13,572 bases of DNA from Fidelibacterota bacterium (lineage in GTDB: Bacteria; Fidelibacterota; Marinisomatia; SCGC-AAA003-L08; TS1B11): NCBI GenBank assembly GCA_022564085.1, contig JADFMC010000012.1:1-13572 (forward strand), read 5' to 3'. Below are positions 1-6,870 of the stretch, piece after piece (positions within the stretch are counted from its first letter, which is position 1; the number at the start of each line of letters is the position of its first letter). Under the pieces are notes generated by a model. It searched no databases and had not been told where the DNA came from. It saw nothing but the letters and a program-made list of their open reading frames with translations. The position numbers and the translations under genes were made by a program.

Positions 1-1
1 T

Positions 2-52
2 CCTGCTCAAGCGGATATGCGCTTTGGGGAGATGAAGGTTCTCCGGTTGTAA
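2..52 (+). CDS. Possible C-terminal tail of an upstream gene (partial)
   Basis: A frame open from the left edge ends at a TAA at 50-52, giving the residues PAQADMRFGEMKVLRL. It is the only edge frame that stops cleanly just before the first operon gene, with about 44 bases between them. That spacing would suit an upstream operon member. The frame of the CuA gene is also open to the edge, so an upstream gene reading into it cannot be excluded. The fragment is too short to name. Confidence 0.3.
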   Translation, partial: PAQADMRFGEMKVLRL

Positions 53-96
53 ATGTCTCGCCACTCGCTTCGATGGAACCAAAAGGAACCATGATA

Positions 97-639
97 ATGA
101 AATTGGTAAAACTGCAGAACTTCATCATTTTCACCGTCTCGGTTGTCCTATGTGGATACGTGGGCACTTGGCTGGGCGGGTGGTCCGCCACCGCTGATCC
201 TGTCCTTAGAGAGATCAAGATCAAGGCTCGGCAATATGCCTATGATCCGTCCGTAATCCGGGTGAATCAGGGCGATACCCTGCGATTTTACCTGGCGTCT
301 CTGGACGTGATCCACGGTTTCTATCTGGAAGGGCACGATCTGGACGGTGAAATCATCCCGAACCAGAAAGCTTTCCGCGTCAGGCGGCTCTCGAATGGTG
401 AGGACTGGCGAGAAGTTGAGCATGTGGACGTGATCGTGAACCGGCGCGGCAAATTCCGCTATCGCTGTTCGCACACCTGCGGCTCTATGCACCCTTTCAT
501 GCTCGGTGAACTTATCGTGGAGCCGAACACTCCCTTCCACGCTGGGATCGGCGGCGTAGTAGGACTGTTCCTGGGACTTCTCTTCATTTTGGGGAGGTCG
601 GGTCGAGCCGTCGGTGCGAAACCGGAGGATCCCGATTGA
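97..639 (+). CDS. Membrane-anchored CuA cupredoxin (COX2-like)
   Basis: Probable electron-transfer protein that carries a binuclear copper CuA centre on the outer face of the membrane. The 180-residue product has an N-terminal membrane segment (about 8-28), a cupredoxin domain (about 40-143) and a second hydrophobic segment near the C-terminus (about 150-166). All expected CuA ligands are visible: His73 in DVIHGF, then Cys124-x3-Cys128-x3-His132-x2-Met135 in CSHTCGSMHPFM. The start at 97 is preferred because AAGGA at 83-87 is well spaced from it; in-frame ATGs at 73 and 91 fit less well. The stop overlaps the TTG start of the next gene, indicating translational coupling. A C-terminal anchor is unusual for a classical oxidase subunit II, which has its membrane helices at the N-terminus. 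Family assignment is firm; the partner enzyme is unknown. Confidence 0.85.
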   Translation: MKLVKLQNFIIFTVSVVLCGYVGTWLGGWSATADPVLREIKIKARQYAYDPSVIRVNQGDTLRFYLASLDVIHGFYLEGHDLDGEIIPNQKAFRVRRLSNGEDWREVEHVDVIVNRRGKFRYRCSHTCGSMHPFMLGELIVEPNTPFHAGIGGVVGLFLGLLFILGRSGRAVGAKPEDPD

Positions 640-1133
640 TTAGGCGTGCTTTCAACGAATTATCGGCCCGGGAGGTGCTGGCCCTGGCAATGGATGTGGA
701 GCGCAATAACGCCGAACGACTGCTCAGGCTTGCCGAAACCTATGACCGGGATGTGCCTCAATTGCATCAATTCTTCCTCCATCTACACAAAGAGGAACTC
801 GGGCACATGGGACTACTGGAAGCTCTTTGGCGCAAAAAATTCGGCTCAGCCTCGCCACCGGATGTGAGCGAGTTCGATGTACCGGATGTTGTGGAGACAG
901 TACAGGTCGAACACGGGGAACATATGCTCTTTGACGACCTGGACCCTCAAACAGCTCTGGGTATGGTTTACGAAGCGGAACGGCGGGCGGCCTCTTTTTA
1001 CAGCGATGCAATTGCCTCGACGGATGATAAGGACCTACAGAAATTGTTTGCAGAGCTACGCGATTTCGAAGAAGACCATATCGAACGATTATCTAACCTA
1101 AAAAGTGGTGGAGAGGGGTCGAGGAATGGTTGA
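636..1133 (+). CDS. Ferritin-like / rubrerythrin-type di-iron protein
   Basis: A 165-residue, mostly helical protein with the ligand pattern of the ferritin-like di-iron superfamily. A glutamate in helix 1 (Glu22, DVERNNAE) is followed by ExxH in helix 2 (Glu54, His57, EELGHM), a glutamate in helix 3 (Glu113 or Glu115, YEAERRA), and a second ExxH in helix 4 (Glu145, His148, FEEDHIE). No rubredoxin domain is present. Proteins of this group handle peroxide, oxygen or iron; which applies here cannot be told. The start is TTG at 636, preceded by GGAGG at 624-628 and overlapping the stop of the CuA gene. The 3' end overlaps the start of the polyferredoxin gene by 8 bases. No signal peptide is seen, so it is probably cytoplasmic, in contrast to the exported CuA proteins around it. 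Confidence 0.8.
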   Translation: MIRRAFNELSAREVLALAMDVERNNAERLLRLAETYDRDVPQLHQFFLHLHKEELGHMGLLEALWRKKFGSASPPDVSEFDVPDVVETVQVEHGEHMLFDDLDPQTALGMVYEAERRAASFYSDAIASTDDKDLQKLFAELRDFEEDHIERLSNLKSGGEGSRNG

Positions 1134-2613
1134 ACAGACCGGAGAACGCACTACGAGGGTTGGAGTTCGTCCGCCCAAATCTTCGGGTAATGGTCCGGCC
1201 ATTAGCGAACCCAAGGCATTCAGGCTGGACCTGTTCAAGGCGATCCCGGGGCTGAAGTGGCTGACCAAGCTGCGTTCGTTCCAATTTCTGCTGATGATGC
1301 CCAATCTGGTCGTGTTTTACATCATCATCATGGCCGGATTTATTGGGACGCCGGTGGGTAATAAGAATATCGCCATCGTATTCATCTGGATTCTCTGGTG
1401 GTTTGTCCTCATTGGCGTACTGCTTCCATTCGGTTCCAGGGTCTGGTGCGCCATGTGCCCCATGCCGTTCTTCGGCGACTGGTTTCAGCGACGAGCGCTG
1501 ATCAAGGTTCGCACTGGTAAGGCAGCCGGTGGGCTAAAGAACAAGATGTTCGGCCAGCACCGGAAATGGCCCAAGGCCCTGTCAAATATCTGGCTGCAGA
1601 ACTTCGGCTTCCTGGCGATGTGCACCTTTAGCGTCCAACTGGTTACCCGCCCTATAGTGACCGCTGCCGTACTGGGTGGCATCACGGTGATCGCAACGCT
1701 GCTGGCCATGGTCTATCGCCAACGGACTTTCTGTACCTATATCTGCCCGGTCAGCGGTTTCCTGAGCCTCTATTCCATGACCAGTGTGGTGGAGCTGCGC
1801 TCGGCGGATAGCGATGTGTGCCTGAAGTGCAAGACCAAATCGTGCCGGACCGGCAACGAGGACGGCTGGGGCTGTCCCTGGTTCATCTACATGGGCAAGC
1901 TGGATCGCAACAATTATTGCGGGCTGTGCATGGAATGTGTCAAATCCTGCCCCAATGACAATATCGCCCTCAATCTCCGGCCTTTCGCGTCCGATGTTAA
2001 GATCAAGGGCTACGACGAGGCCTGGAAGGGGTTCATCATGCTGGCGCTGGCCATGGCCTACTCCGTCATCCTGCTTGGCCCGAATGGACAGGTCAAGGAC
2101 TGGGCCAACGCGACCGAAACCGGCTATTGGGCTGGGTTCGGGATTTACAGCTTAATACTATGGGGCTCGGCATTGGTCGTTCTGCCGGCACTTTTCTTTG
2201 GATTCACATGGCTGGCCCGGCGACTGGCCGCTGGCGTGGTGCCCATGAAACAGGTATTCCTGTCGTATGCCTACCTGTTGGTACCTCTAGGTCTCCTGGC
2301 ATGGATCGCCTTCAGTGTCCCCCTTATCTTCGTAAACGGAGCCTACATCCTCCCCGTTCTGTCCGATCCATTCGGCTGGGGCTGGGATCTTTTCGGAACA
2401 GCGCAGGTGGCCTGGAGCCCGGTATGGCCCGAGTACCTGGTCTTCGCCCAGATCGCTTTGTTGATGTACGGGCTTTATGTGGCCCTCAGGAAGGCCTATG
2501 CCATAGGCCTGACATTGTTTGGTAGCAATACTGCGGCCACAAGAGGACTGGTGCCCATGGGTGTTTTCTCCTTAGCGATCACTCTGGCTTTCATCAGCTT
2601 CTTTGCGGGATAA
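1126..2613 (+). CDS. Polytopic membrane polyferredoxin (NapH/NosR/CcoG-like)
   Basis: A 495-residue membrane iron-sulfur protein expected to pass electrons across or along the membrane. About nine hydrophobic segments are visible. Two membrane-proximal CP motifs typical of the NapH/NosR/CcoG group occur at Cys108-x2-Cys111-Pro (WCAMCP) and Cys203-x3-Cys207-Pro (CTYICP). They are followed by two ferredoxin-like cysteine sets: Cys232, 235, 240 and 250 (CLKCKTKSC...GCPW), and a full Cys265-x2-Cys268-x2-Cys271-x3-Cys275-Pro set. A long membrane-rich C-terminal half (about 300-495) follows, beyond what small NapH proteins carry. The ATG at 1126 is preferred over the GTG at 1105 because GAGAGGGG at 1111-1118 is well placed. 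The gene overlaps its upstream neighbour by 8 bases. It lacks the N-terminal FMN-binding domain of full NosR. The exact subfamily is not resolved. Confidence 0.85.
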   Translation: MVEQTGERTTRVGVRPPKSSGNGPAISEPKAFRLDLFKAIPGLKWLTKLRSFQFLLMMPNLVVFYIIIMAGFIGTPVGNKNIAIVFIWILWWFVLIGVLLPFGSRVWCAMCPMPFFGDWFQRRALIKVRTGKAAGGLKNKMFGQHRKWPKALSNIWLQNFGFLAMCTFSVQLVTRPIVTAAVLGGITVIATLLAMVYRQRTFCTYICPVSGFLSLYSMTSVVELRSADSDVCLKCKTKSCRTGNEDGWGCPWFIYMGKLDRNNYCGLCMECVKSCPNDNIALNLRPFASDVKIKGYDEAWKGFIMLALAMAYSVILLGPNGQVKDWANATETGYWAGFGIYSLILWGSALVVLPALFFGFTWLARRLAAGVVPMKQVFLSYAYLLVPLGLLAWIAFSVPLIFVNGAYILPVLSDPFGWGWDLFGTAQVAWSPVWPEYLVFAQIALLMYGLYVALRKAYAIGLTLFGSNTAATRGLVPMGVFSLAITLAFISFFAG

Positions 2614-2633
2614 ATGGTTAAGGGGAGCAGAAT

Positions 2634-2840
2634 ATGATAAAAATTGAAAGCCGCCGAACGATATTTTGCGAGGTTTGTAAGCAGGATATCAAGGTCGAGG
2701 AAACGGAGGAGGGTACTCTCATCGTGCACTGCCCGAACTGTAGCGGTGAATGTATGATCTGCGACTGTCACCTGGTGAAGACTTGCTTCACTGATGCTGA
2801 GAAAATCATGGTAAGGCATCCTTCCAACGGCAAGGAGTAA
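2634..2840 (+). CDS. Small cysteine-rich protein of unknown function
   Basis: A 68-residue protein with eight cysteines: Cys12-x2-Cys15, Cys33-x2-Cys36, Cys40-x2-Cys43-x-Cys45, and Cys51. The first two pairs resemble a zinc-ribbon knuckle arrangement (FCEVC and HCPNC); the later CMICDC and nearby His46 add further possible metal ligands. There is no signal peptide or membrane segment, so it is likely cytoplasmic. The start is supported by AAGGGGAG at 2620-2627, and the gene sits between the polyferredoxin and the CuA-cytochrome gene with gaps of 20 and 4 bases. A role in metal handling or assembly of the operon's copper or iron-sulfur centres is an inference from cysteine content and position. 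I do not recognise the family. Confidence 0.75.
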   Translation: MIKIESRRTIFCEVCKQDIKVEETEEGTLIVHCPNCSGECMICDCHLVKTCFTDAEKIMVRHPSNGKE

Positions 2841-2844
2841 CGAT

Positions 2845-3795
2845 ATGAAAATCAGGATACAGGAATTCCTGGCGCTCGTGATAACGCTCAGCGTGCTTGT
2901 GGGTGTCCCCATCACGGTATACAGCTTTGCACCCTGGGCTGCGGAGGATATCGGTCCGAGGGTTATCCACCTAACCGGGGTTCAGAAAACAGGTGTCTGG
3001 ACCAGCGAGCGGGTGAACGCCTTTAATCTATGGTGGAAAACCTTCCAGCCTGCCACCATCACAATCGCGGAAGGGGAGGAAGTCATCATACGCCTCACAA
3101 GTGCGGATGTGATCCATTCATTTTACGTCCCCGAGTTGTATCCCGAACCGATCATCGTTGAGCCGGGTAAAACCGAGGAACTGAAACTGATCGGATCTGC
3201 GCCAGGGGTGTATACCTACTACTGCACTACGGTGTGCGGAGACTGTCATTACAGCATGCGGGGCTCCATCGTGGTGGGGAATGGGGGTGGTGAGATTCTG
3301 ACAGAAACAGGTATATCAACTGAGGTCTGCGAGCAACACAAGCAGGAGCCGGCCGAACTGCCTTTCATCGATCGGGGTGAATATCTGTTTGCCAGTAGCG
3401 GCTGCATATCATGCCACGGCGCTGGCGGCCAGGGGGGCGTCAGGAATCCCAACTACGTGAAGGGCACCGTACCCGAGCTGGCGGGGTTAGCCGACCGAAT
3501 GTGGATTTACTGGGAGGAGGACGCGGATAGGATCATCGACATGCTGAAGTACGGCGTCAACCTGTCAGCATACGAGGGGCCGGCGCCCATTGAGAATTTC
3601 GACCGCTTCCGGGCTCAGTATTCTTCGGTGCGGGCCAAGCTGGTTGACGGCGCCCCCCACGTCCAGAAATTGGATGCTGCTGGACCCGAACCGCCCCTTG
3701 CCATGCCGGCCTGGGAGCACAAACTCTCGTCCGGGGATATGGATGCCATCCTGGCCTACCTGATCTCAATCTTCGATTGGTCTCAGTATGACTGA
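2845..3795 (+). CDS. CuA subunit II-like protein fused to cytochrome c
   Basis: A 316-residue membrane-anchored protein combining a CuA domain with a C-terminal cytochrome c, as in caa3-type oxidase subunit II. A single N-terminal membrane helix (about 8-28) is followed by the cupredoxin domain (about 60-145). The CuA ligands are His91 (DVIHSFY), then Cys127-x3-Cys131-x3-His135-x2-Met138 in YYCTTVCGDCHYSM. An extra Cys134 sits next to the ligand histidine. The cytochrome part has one haem site, Cys187-x2-Cys190-His191 (GCISCHG), and a candidate axial Met287 (AMPAW). AAGGAG at 2832-2837 precedes the ATG at 2845. It probably takes electrons from a soluble carrier to a terminal reductase or oxidase. 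No subunit I gene follows: the next thousand bases are non-coding debris. Confidence 0.9.
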   Translation: MKIRIQEFLALVITLSVLVGVPITVYSFAPWAAEDIGPRVIHLTGVQKTGVWTSERVNAFNLWWKTFQPATITIAEGEEVIIRLTSADVIHSFYVPELYPEPIIVEPGKTEELKLIGSAPGVYTYYCTTVCGDCHYSMRGSIVVGNGGGEILTETGISTEVCEQHKQEPAELPFIDRGEYLFASSGCISCHGAGGQGGVRNPNYVKGTVPELAGLADRMWIYWEEDADRIIDMLKYGVNLSAYEGPAPIENFDRFRAQYSSVRAKLVDGAPHVQKLDAAGPEPPLAMPAWEHKLSSGDMDAILAYLISIFDWSQYD

Positions 3796-3959
3796 ATAAG
3801 AAGAGCATCGGTCCTAACTGAGCCCTGGTAATTAAAACTTAGATTGTGTCTTGATAAAAAAAGTATACAGGACGAGAGGCTATATTGCCTGATTTGACCT
3901 GATGTTTTCATGCTCAAACGGGGATTTATAACCTGGCTTTAGTGTCTACTGAACCGGTT

Positions 3960-4198
3960 TTAAAAGCCTCTTAGCGGGGCTCGCTCCAATGGGCGAATCC
4001 GCTCATCCTCGGGAAATTTCAGATAACACTCAGTGGTATTCACAGCGGAGTGTCCGAGTAATCCCGGACGTAGTAGATATCACCTGACCGGTAATACTTT
4101 CGCAGGGCAAGAGTGTGCCTGATGGTGGGGAAGTAAGCGCCCTTTCGGCTCAATACCGCCGGTTCCAGCAGGATAATTCGTTGCACTCGCATTGGATC
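3960..4198 (-). pseudogene. Tyrosine recombinase (phage-type integrase) C-terminal remnant
   Basis: Read on the minus strand, this shows the C-terminal catalytic region of a tyrosine recombinase split over two frames. From about 4198 downward one frame gives FPTIRHTLALRKYYRSGD and then IYYVRD, matching the box II arginine-histidine region. After a small indel near 4050 another frame gives LGHSAVNTTECYLKFPEDE, containing the LGH motif and the nucleophile tyrosine, and ends at TAA (3960-3962). The histidine usually found two residues before the arginine is missing. An in-frame TAG lies just upstream of the recovered part. Similarity is recognised by motif; the frame break and truncation make it non-functional. 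It suggests that an integrative element once lay here. Confidence 0.65.
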
Positions 4199-4363
4199 GT
4201 TACCCAATTGCTCCTTACCCTAGCATCACCACCGAAAAGTACGGGTACATTGATAGTGAAAGGAAGGTTAGGGATGGAAATTAAACGGGAAATTCATAAA
4301 TCTTACCGATAGCCCCATTGCTAAATCGGTCTTGATCAACGGACTGGGGGTCCTCTGATGCCC

Positions 4364-4546
4364 TCAGGGGAAGCAGGAGCCGTATCCAGGGAGTATCCGG
4401 GAATTGGTAGATTTAGGCCTGAAAATCAGAGTGTAGGGTACTATGCGCCTCCCGGGCGTATCAAGCCTTTTGTGCATACTCCCATCTGATATGCCAAGGA
4501 AATCCCGGAATCCCAGGATCTGCTCGATCAAAAGGGCAAAACTCAA
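4364..4546 (-). pseudogene. Possible excisionase-like helix-turn-helix remnant
   Basis: A 60-codon minus-strand frame contains FLGISDGSMHKR, which resembles the helix-turn-helix of excisionase or HTH_17-type DNA-binding proteins (a FLGIS...S-x-x-KR pattern), followed by a basic stretch. The rest of the frame has little family character, and no strong ribosome binding site was identified. It lies upstream of the recombinase remnant on the same strand, the order often seen in integrative elements. The resemblance is short and may be chance. Confidence 0.3.
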
Positions 4547-4912
4547 GAGCTTTCTGTAGTTTTATTGCTAGTTTTTCACTCCACAAACGCAGGTTGCTGG
4601 CTCGATATCCCCCCGCACACAAGGTATAGATACCGGAATTGAATCGCAGCAGCTGGGAATCCTTGGACAGGTCCTATCACTGGTGCTATATGATACCTCG
4701 TCACTTGCCAATCCACTAGATATTCCATGCTTGACAGTATCCAGATTCGTCCTCAGATTCCATTACCGGTTTACTGAGTAGAAGAACCTGAATGGGCAGT
4801 GTTCTGATTCCAGATGAGGAAACCATCTCGTGGTCGAGGGAATGTCACATTATTCCGTGCTTTTTTAAGTTCAATGCATAGCAGCGACTAAGGCCTGCAG
4901 GAGAGTATTTAT
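4547..4912. other. Intergenic stretch without recognisable gene
   Basis: No convincing open frame or RNA was found on either strand. A TTGACA hexamer at 4731-4736 has only a weak -10 candidate (CAGATT, 4754-4759) 17 bases downstream, so a plus-strand promoter serving the 4913 reading frame is possible but poorly supported. The block probably belongs to the same decayed island as the recombinase remnant. Confidence 0.4.
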
Positions 4913-5065
4913 ATGTCCTCGAAAAAAGTTGCCCACGGTCGCGACCTCTTCATCATTGACAACAGCATCTCCGGCTGGACAGGGCGCCGGTACCTCGAGG
5001 AATGGGCCGAGACCCGCTCGCAGATGATCCCGCTCCTCGACCGTGACCAACAGGAGGCCTACTGA
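4913..5065 (+). pseudogene. N-terminal fragment of a helicase-type protein
   Basis: A 50-codon frame starts at ATG 4913 behind a good ribosome binding site (GGAGA at 4900-4904) and ends at an in-frame TGA (5063-5065). Its residues 11-31, LFIIDNSISGW followed by RRYLEEW, resemble the N-terminus of SNF2 or PLD-like helicases, which begin with a comparable DNS...W...RYLxEW segment. The similarity fades after about residue 35. What follows the stop in the same frame is the tail of a different gene, citramalate synthase. The simplest reading is a deletion that joined the start of one gene to the end of another. The helicase identity rests on recall of a short motif. Confidence 0.45.
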
Positions 5066-5332
5066 GCCTTATGCAAGGCGCTGACCCGTTTCTATCCCGA
5101 ACTGGCAGAGGTCAAGCTGGTGGATTACAAGGTGCGGGTGTTGGATGAGAAACAGGGCACCAGCGCCAAAGTACGCGTGCTGGTGGAAAGCAGCGACAGC
5201 CGGGAGTCATGGTCTACGGTGGGGGTATCGGAGAATATTATCGAAGCCAGCTGGCAGGCCTTGCGGGACAGCCTGAATTACAAACTTTTCAAAACCGCCC
5301 GGGCCGCTCAAGCAGTGCAAACAACGGCGTGA
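5066..5332 (+). pseudogene. cimA: C-terminal remnant of citramalate synthase
   Basis: The frame after the TGA at 5063-5065 encodes the end of the LeuA-type allosteric (dimer) domain of citramalate synthase: ALTRFYPELAEVKLVDYKVR, then GTSAKVRVLVES and GVSENIIEASWQAL. The intact enzyme is about 500 residues and makes citramalate from pyruvate and acetyl-CoA for isoleucine synthesis. Only about 88 codons remain, and the whole catalytic TIM-barrel domain is missing. A GTG at 5120 could start a shorter peptide, but no function would be expected. The gene directly precedes ilvE with a 22-base gap, a natural pairing for branched-chain amino acid synthesis, so this was probably a cimA-ilvE operon. 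An intact paralogue elsewhere in the genome cannot be excluded. Confidence 0.85.
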
Positions 5333-5354
5333 TACAGTAGGGAAGGATTATATA

Positions 5355-6293
5355 ATGGCCCAGACCCATACCCCTACCATCTGGCTGGACGGCGAGCTTA
5401 AGCCGTGGGCGGAAGGCACCACCCATAGCATGTCCCACACCCTGCATTACGGCAGTGGTTGTTTCGAAGGTATCAGATGCTATGACACCCCCGACGGCCC
5501 AGCTGTATTCCGGTTGGAGGATCACATGCTTCGCCTGCACCAATCGGGCCGGGCATTCGAAATGCAGATACCCTATTCCGTTGAGCAGTTAGTCCAGGCC
5601 ACCATCGAGGTAATTCAAGCCAACAAGTTGCGCAGTTGCTATATCCGCCCCATAGCCTACTACGGTTATGACAGCCTGGGGGTGCATCCCAACAATTGCC
5701 CGGTGCAGGTATCCATCGCCTGTTTCGACTGGGGCGCTTACCTGGGTAAGGAAGGATTAGTGAAAGGCGTCCGGATCACCATTTCATCCTGGAGGAAATC
5801 CCACTGGTCCAGTTTTCCCACCACCGCCAAGGCCAATGGGCAGTACTTGAATTCAATGCTGGCGGTCCAGGACGCCCGGAAACGGGGTTTTGACGAGGCG
5901 TTATTGCTGAACATGGAGGGCAACATCGCCGAAGGCTCCGGGCAAAACCTGTTCCTGGTCAAAGACGGCACCGTACATACCAACGATGAGAAGTCCTCCA
6001 TCCTGCTGGGCATCACCCGGGACACGATCATCCAGCTCTGCGGTGACCTGGAGATCCCGGTGGAGATCGGTGTCATGACCAAGGAGATGCTGCTGGAGGC
6101 GGATGAAGCCTTCTTCACCGGCACCGCCACCGAGGTGGCCCCCATCCGGGAACTTGATGGCCATACCTTCGGAACGGGCAAACCGGGACCGGTCACCTCG
6201 CGGCTGCGGGACCTGTACTTCCATATCATCCAGGGCCGCGAGCCCAACTACCGCCACTGGCTGACCTACGTCAACGGTGCGCCGGGGGGATAG
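5355..6293 (+). CDS. ilvE: Branched-chain amino acid aminotransferase
   Basis: Class IV PLP-dependent aminotransferase of 312 residues, the usual length. It catalyses the last step of leucine, isoleucine and valine synthesis by transferring the amino group of glutamate, and also runs in the catabolic direction. Visible marks are the N-terminal HYGSGCFEGIR motif (31-41), the PLP-binding Lys159 in TTAKANGQYLNS, and the family signature around 181-203 (EALLLNMEGNIAEGSGQNLF), followed by TGTATEVAPI. GGAAGG at 5341-5346 sits 8 bases before the ATG. The reading frame is undamaged, unlike the cimA remnant immediately upstream, so it is probably still expressed. Its promoter may now lie upstream of the 4913 fragment (inference). 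A terminator hairpin follows at 6506-6542. Confidence 0.97.
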   Translation: MAQTHTPTIWLDGELKPWAEGTTHSMSHTLHYGSGCFEGIRCYDTPDGPAVFRLEDHMLRLHQSGRAFEMQIPYSVEQLVQATIEVIQANKLRSCYIRPIAYYGYDSLGVHPNNCPVQVSIACFDWGAYLGKEGLVKGVRITISSWRKSHWSSFPTTAKANGQYLNSMLAVQDARKRGFDEALLLNMEGNIAEGSGQNLFLVKDGTVHTNDEKSSILLGITRDTIIQLCGDLEIPVEIGVMTKEMLLEADEAFFTGTATEVAPIRELDGHTFGTGKPGPVTSRLRDLYFHIIQGREPNYRHWLTYVNGAPGG

Positions 6294-6301
6294 CGAAGTA
6301 G

Positions 6302-6343
6302 CAGGCCTCGGCGTAGCAGGAGGCAACGCCTACGGCGAGCCTG
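6302..6343. repeat. Imperfect inverted repeat after ilvE
   Basis: The arms CAGGCCTCGGCGTAG (6302-6316) and CTACGGCGAGCCTG (6330-6343) pair with one bulge and one mismatch around a 13-base loop. The element starts within 10 bases of the ilvE stop. It lacks a T tract, so it looks more like a REP-type or mRNA-stabilising hairpin than a terminator. Confidence 0.5.
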
Positions 6344-6376
6344 GCAGTTGGCAGTCGGCAGACGGCGGTGGGCGGA
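6342..6376. repeat. Degenerate heptamer tandem repeat
   Basis: Five head-to-tail 7-base units can be read: TGGCAGT, TGGCAGT, CGGCAGA, CGGCGGT, GGGCGGA. The first two are identical and later units drift. It overlaps the edge of the inverted repeat and lies in non-coding DNA. Such short repeats may arise from replication slippage; no function is suggested. Confidence 0.5.
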
Positions 6377-6505
6377 TGAGCGAGCGGCCAGGACTGATTG
6401 GGCGGTTTAGGGCCGCCAAAGGCTCGCGATAGACCCGCCATAGGCCCGCTGTAGACTACAGATAAACCCACAGTTCGTCCTTTAAAGTCCCGTAAAGGGC
6501 CAGCA

Positions 6506-6542
6506 AAAGGCTCACCTTCGCCTACGGTGGAGATGAGCCTTT
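6506..6542. terminator. Strong intrinsic terminator, probably bidirectional
   Basis: A 9-bp perfect stem, AAAGGCTCA (6506-6514) with TGAGCCTTT (6534-6542), encloses a smaller CACC/GGTG pairing. On the plus strand it runs into TTTATTTTATT, serving ilvE. On the minus strand the stem is followed by TTTTGC, which would serve the minus-strand remnant ending at 6546. Confidence 0.8.
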
Positions 6543-6545
6543 ATT

Positions 6546-6705
6546 TTATTCATATTCCACCACAATGCCCGCCTGGGGATAGGCGGAGCCCTCCGATGGC
6601 GCGGGAACCTGGCCCTGAAGAATAATGCGCTTAAAGATAGCCTGCCTGGCAGGGATTCCCGCTTGGCCGCTATATGCGAGGGCGCCAGGCGGTAAAGGTG
6701 GAGAT
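6546..6705 (-). pseudogene. Unidentified decayed gene remnant
   Basis: A minus-strand frame ending at TAA (6546-6548) reads as plausible protein: GIPARQAIFKRIILQGQVPA followed by a Pro/Ser/Gly-rich run and the end AGIVVEYE. Going upstream the frame is broken by stops, but neighbouring frames carry protein-like pieces such as PPVRMISTFTAW, and further up WLEHGSSLLTGKVLADHF near 6770-6840. This suggests a frameshifted, eroded gene covering roughly 6546-6840. I cannot name a family. The adjoining terminator supports a former transcription unit in this direction. Confidence 0.35.
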
Positions 6706-6870
6706 CATCCGCACCGGGGGGTAGCCCGCGCTATCGGTCAGGCGGACCCGGGCGGCGGGTAGGCGGGGAAGCGGCGACCGAAATGGTCGGCAAGGACCTT
6801 GCCCGTCAGGAGGCTGCTGCCATGTTCCAGCCAAATGACGGCGCCGGCGAATTACCGTATATGGCTCGGG

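Noticed and set aside
97..3795. Reading the operon as a nitrous oxide reductase (nos) cluster
   Set aside because: No NosZ, NosD, NosF, NosY or NosL is present, the polyferredoxin lacks the NosR FMN-binding domain, and the CuA domains are oxidase subunit II-like. It remains possible only if genes lie outside the window.
4115..4312. Plus-strand 65-codon open frame over the recombinase remnant
   Set aside because: It lies opposite the recombinase motifs, has no ribosome binding site and no family resemblance.
6301..6480. Repeat-rich segment considered as a CRISPR array
   Set aside because: The repeat units are 7 bases long, contiguous and degenerate, with no spacers and no cas genes.
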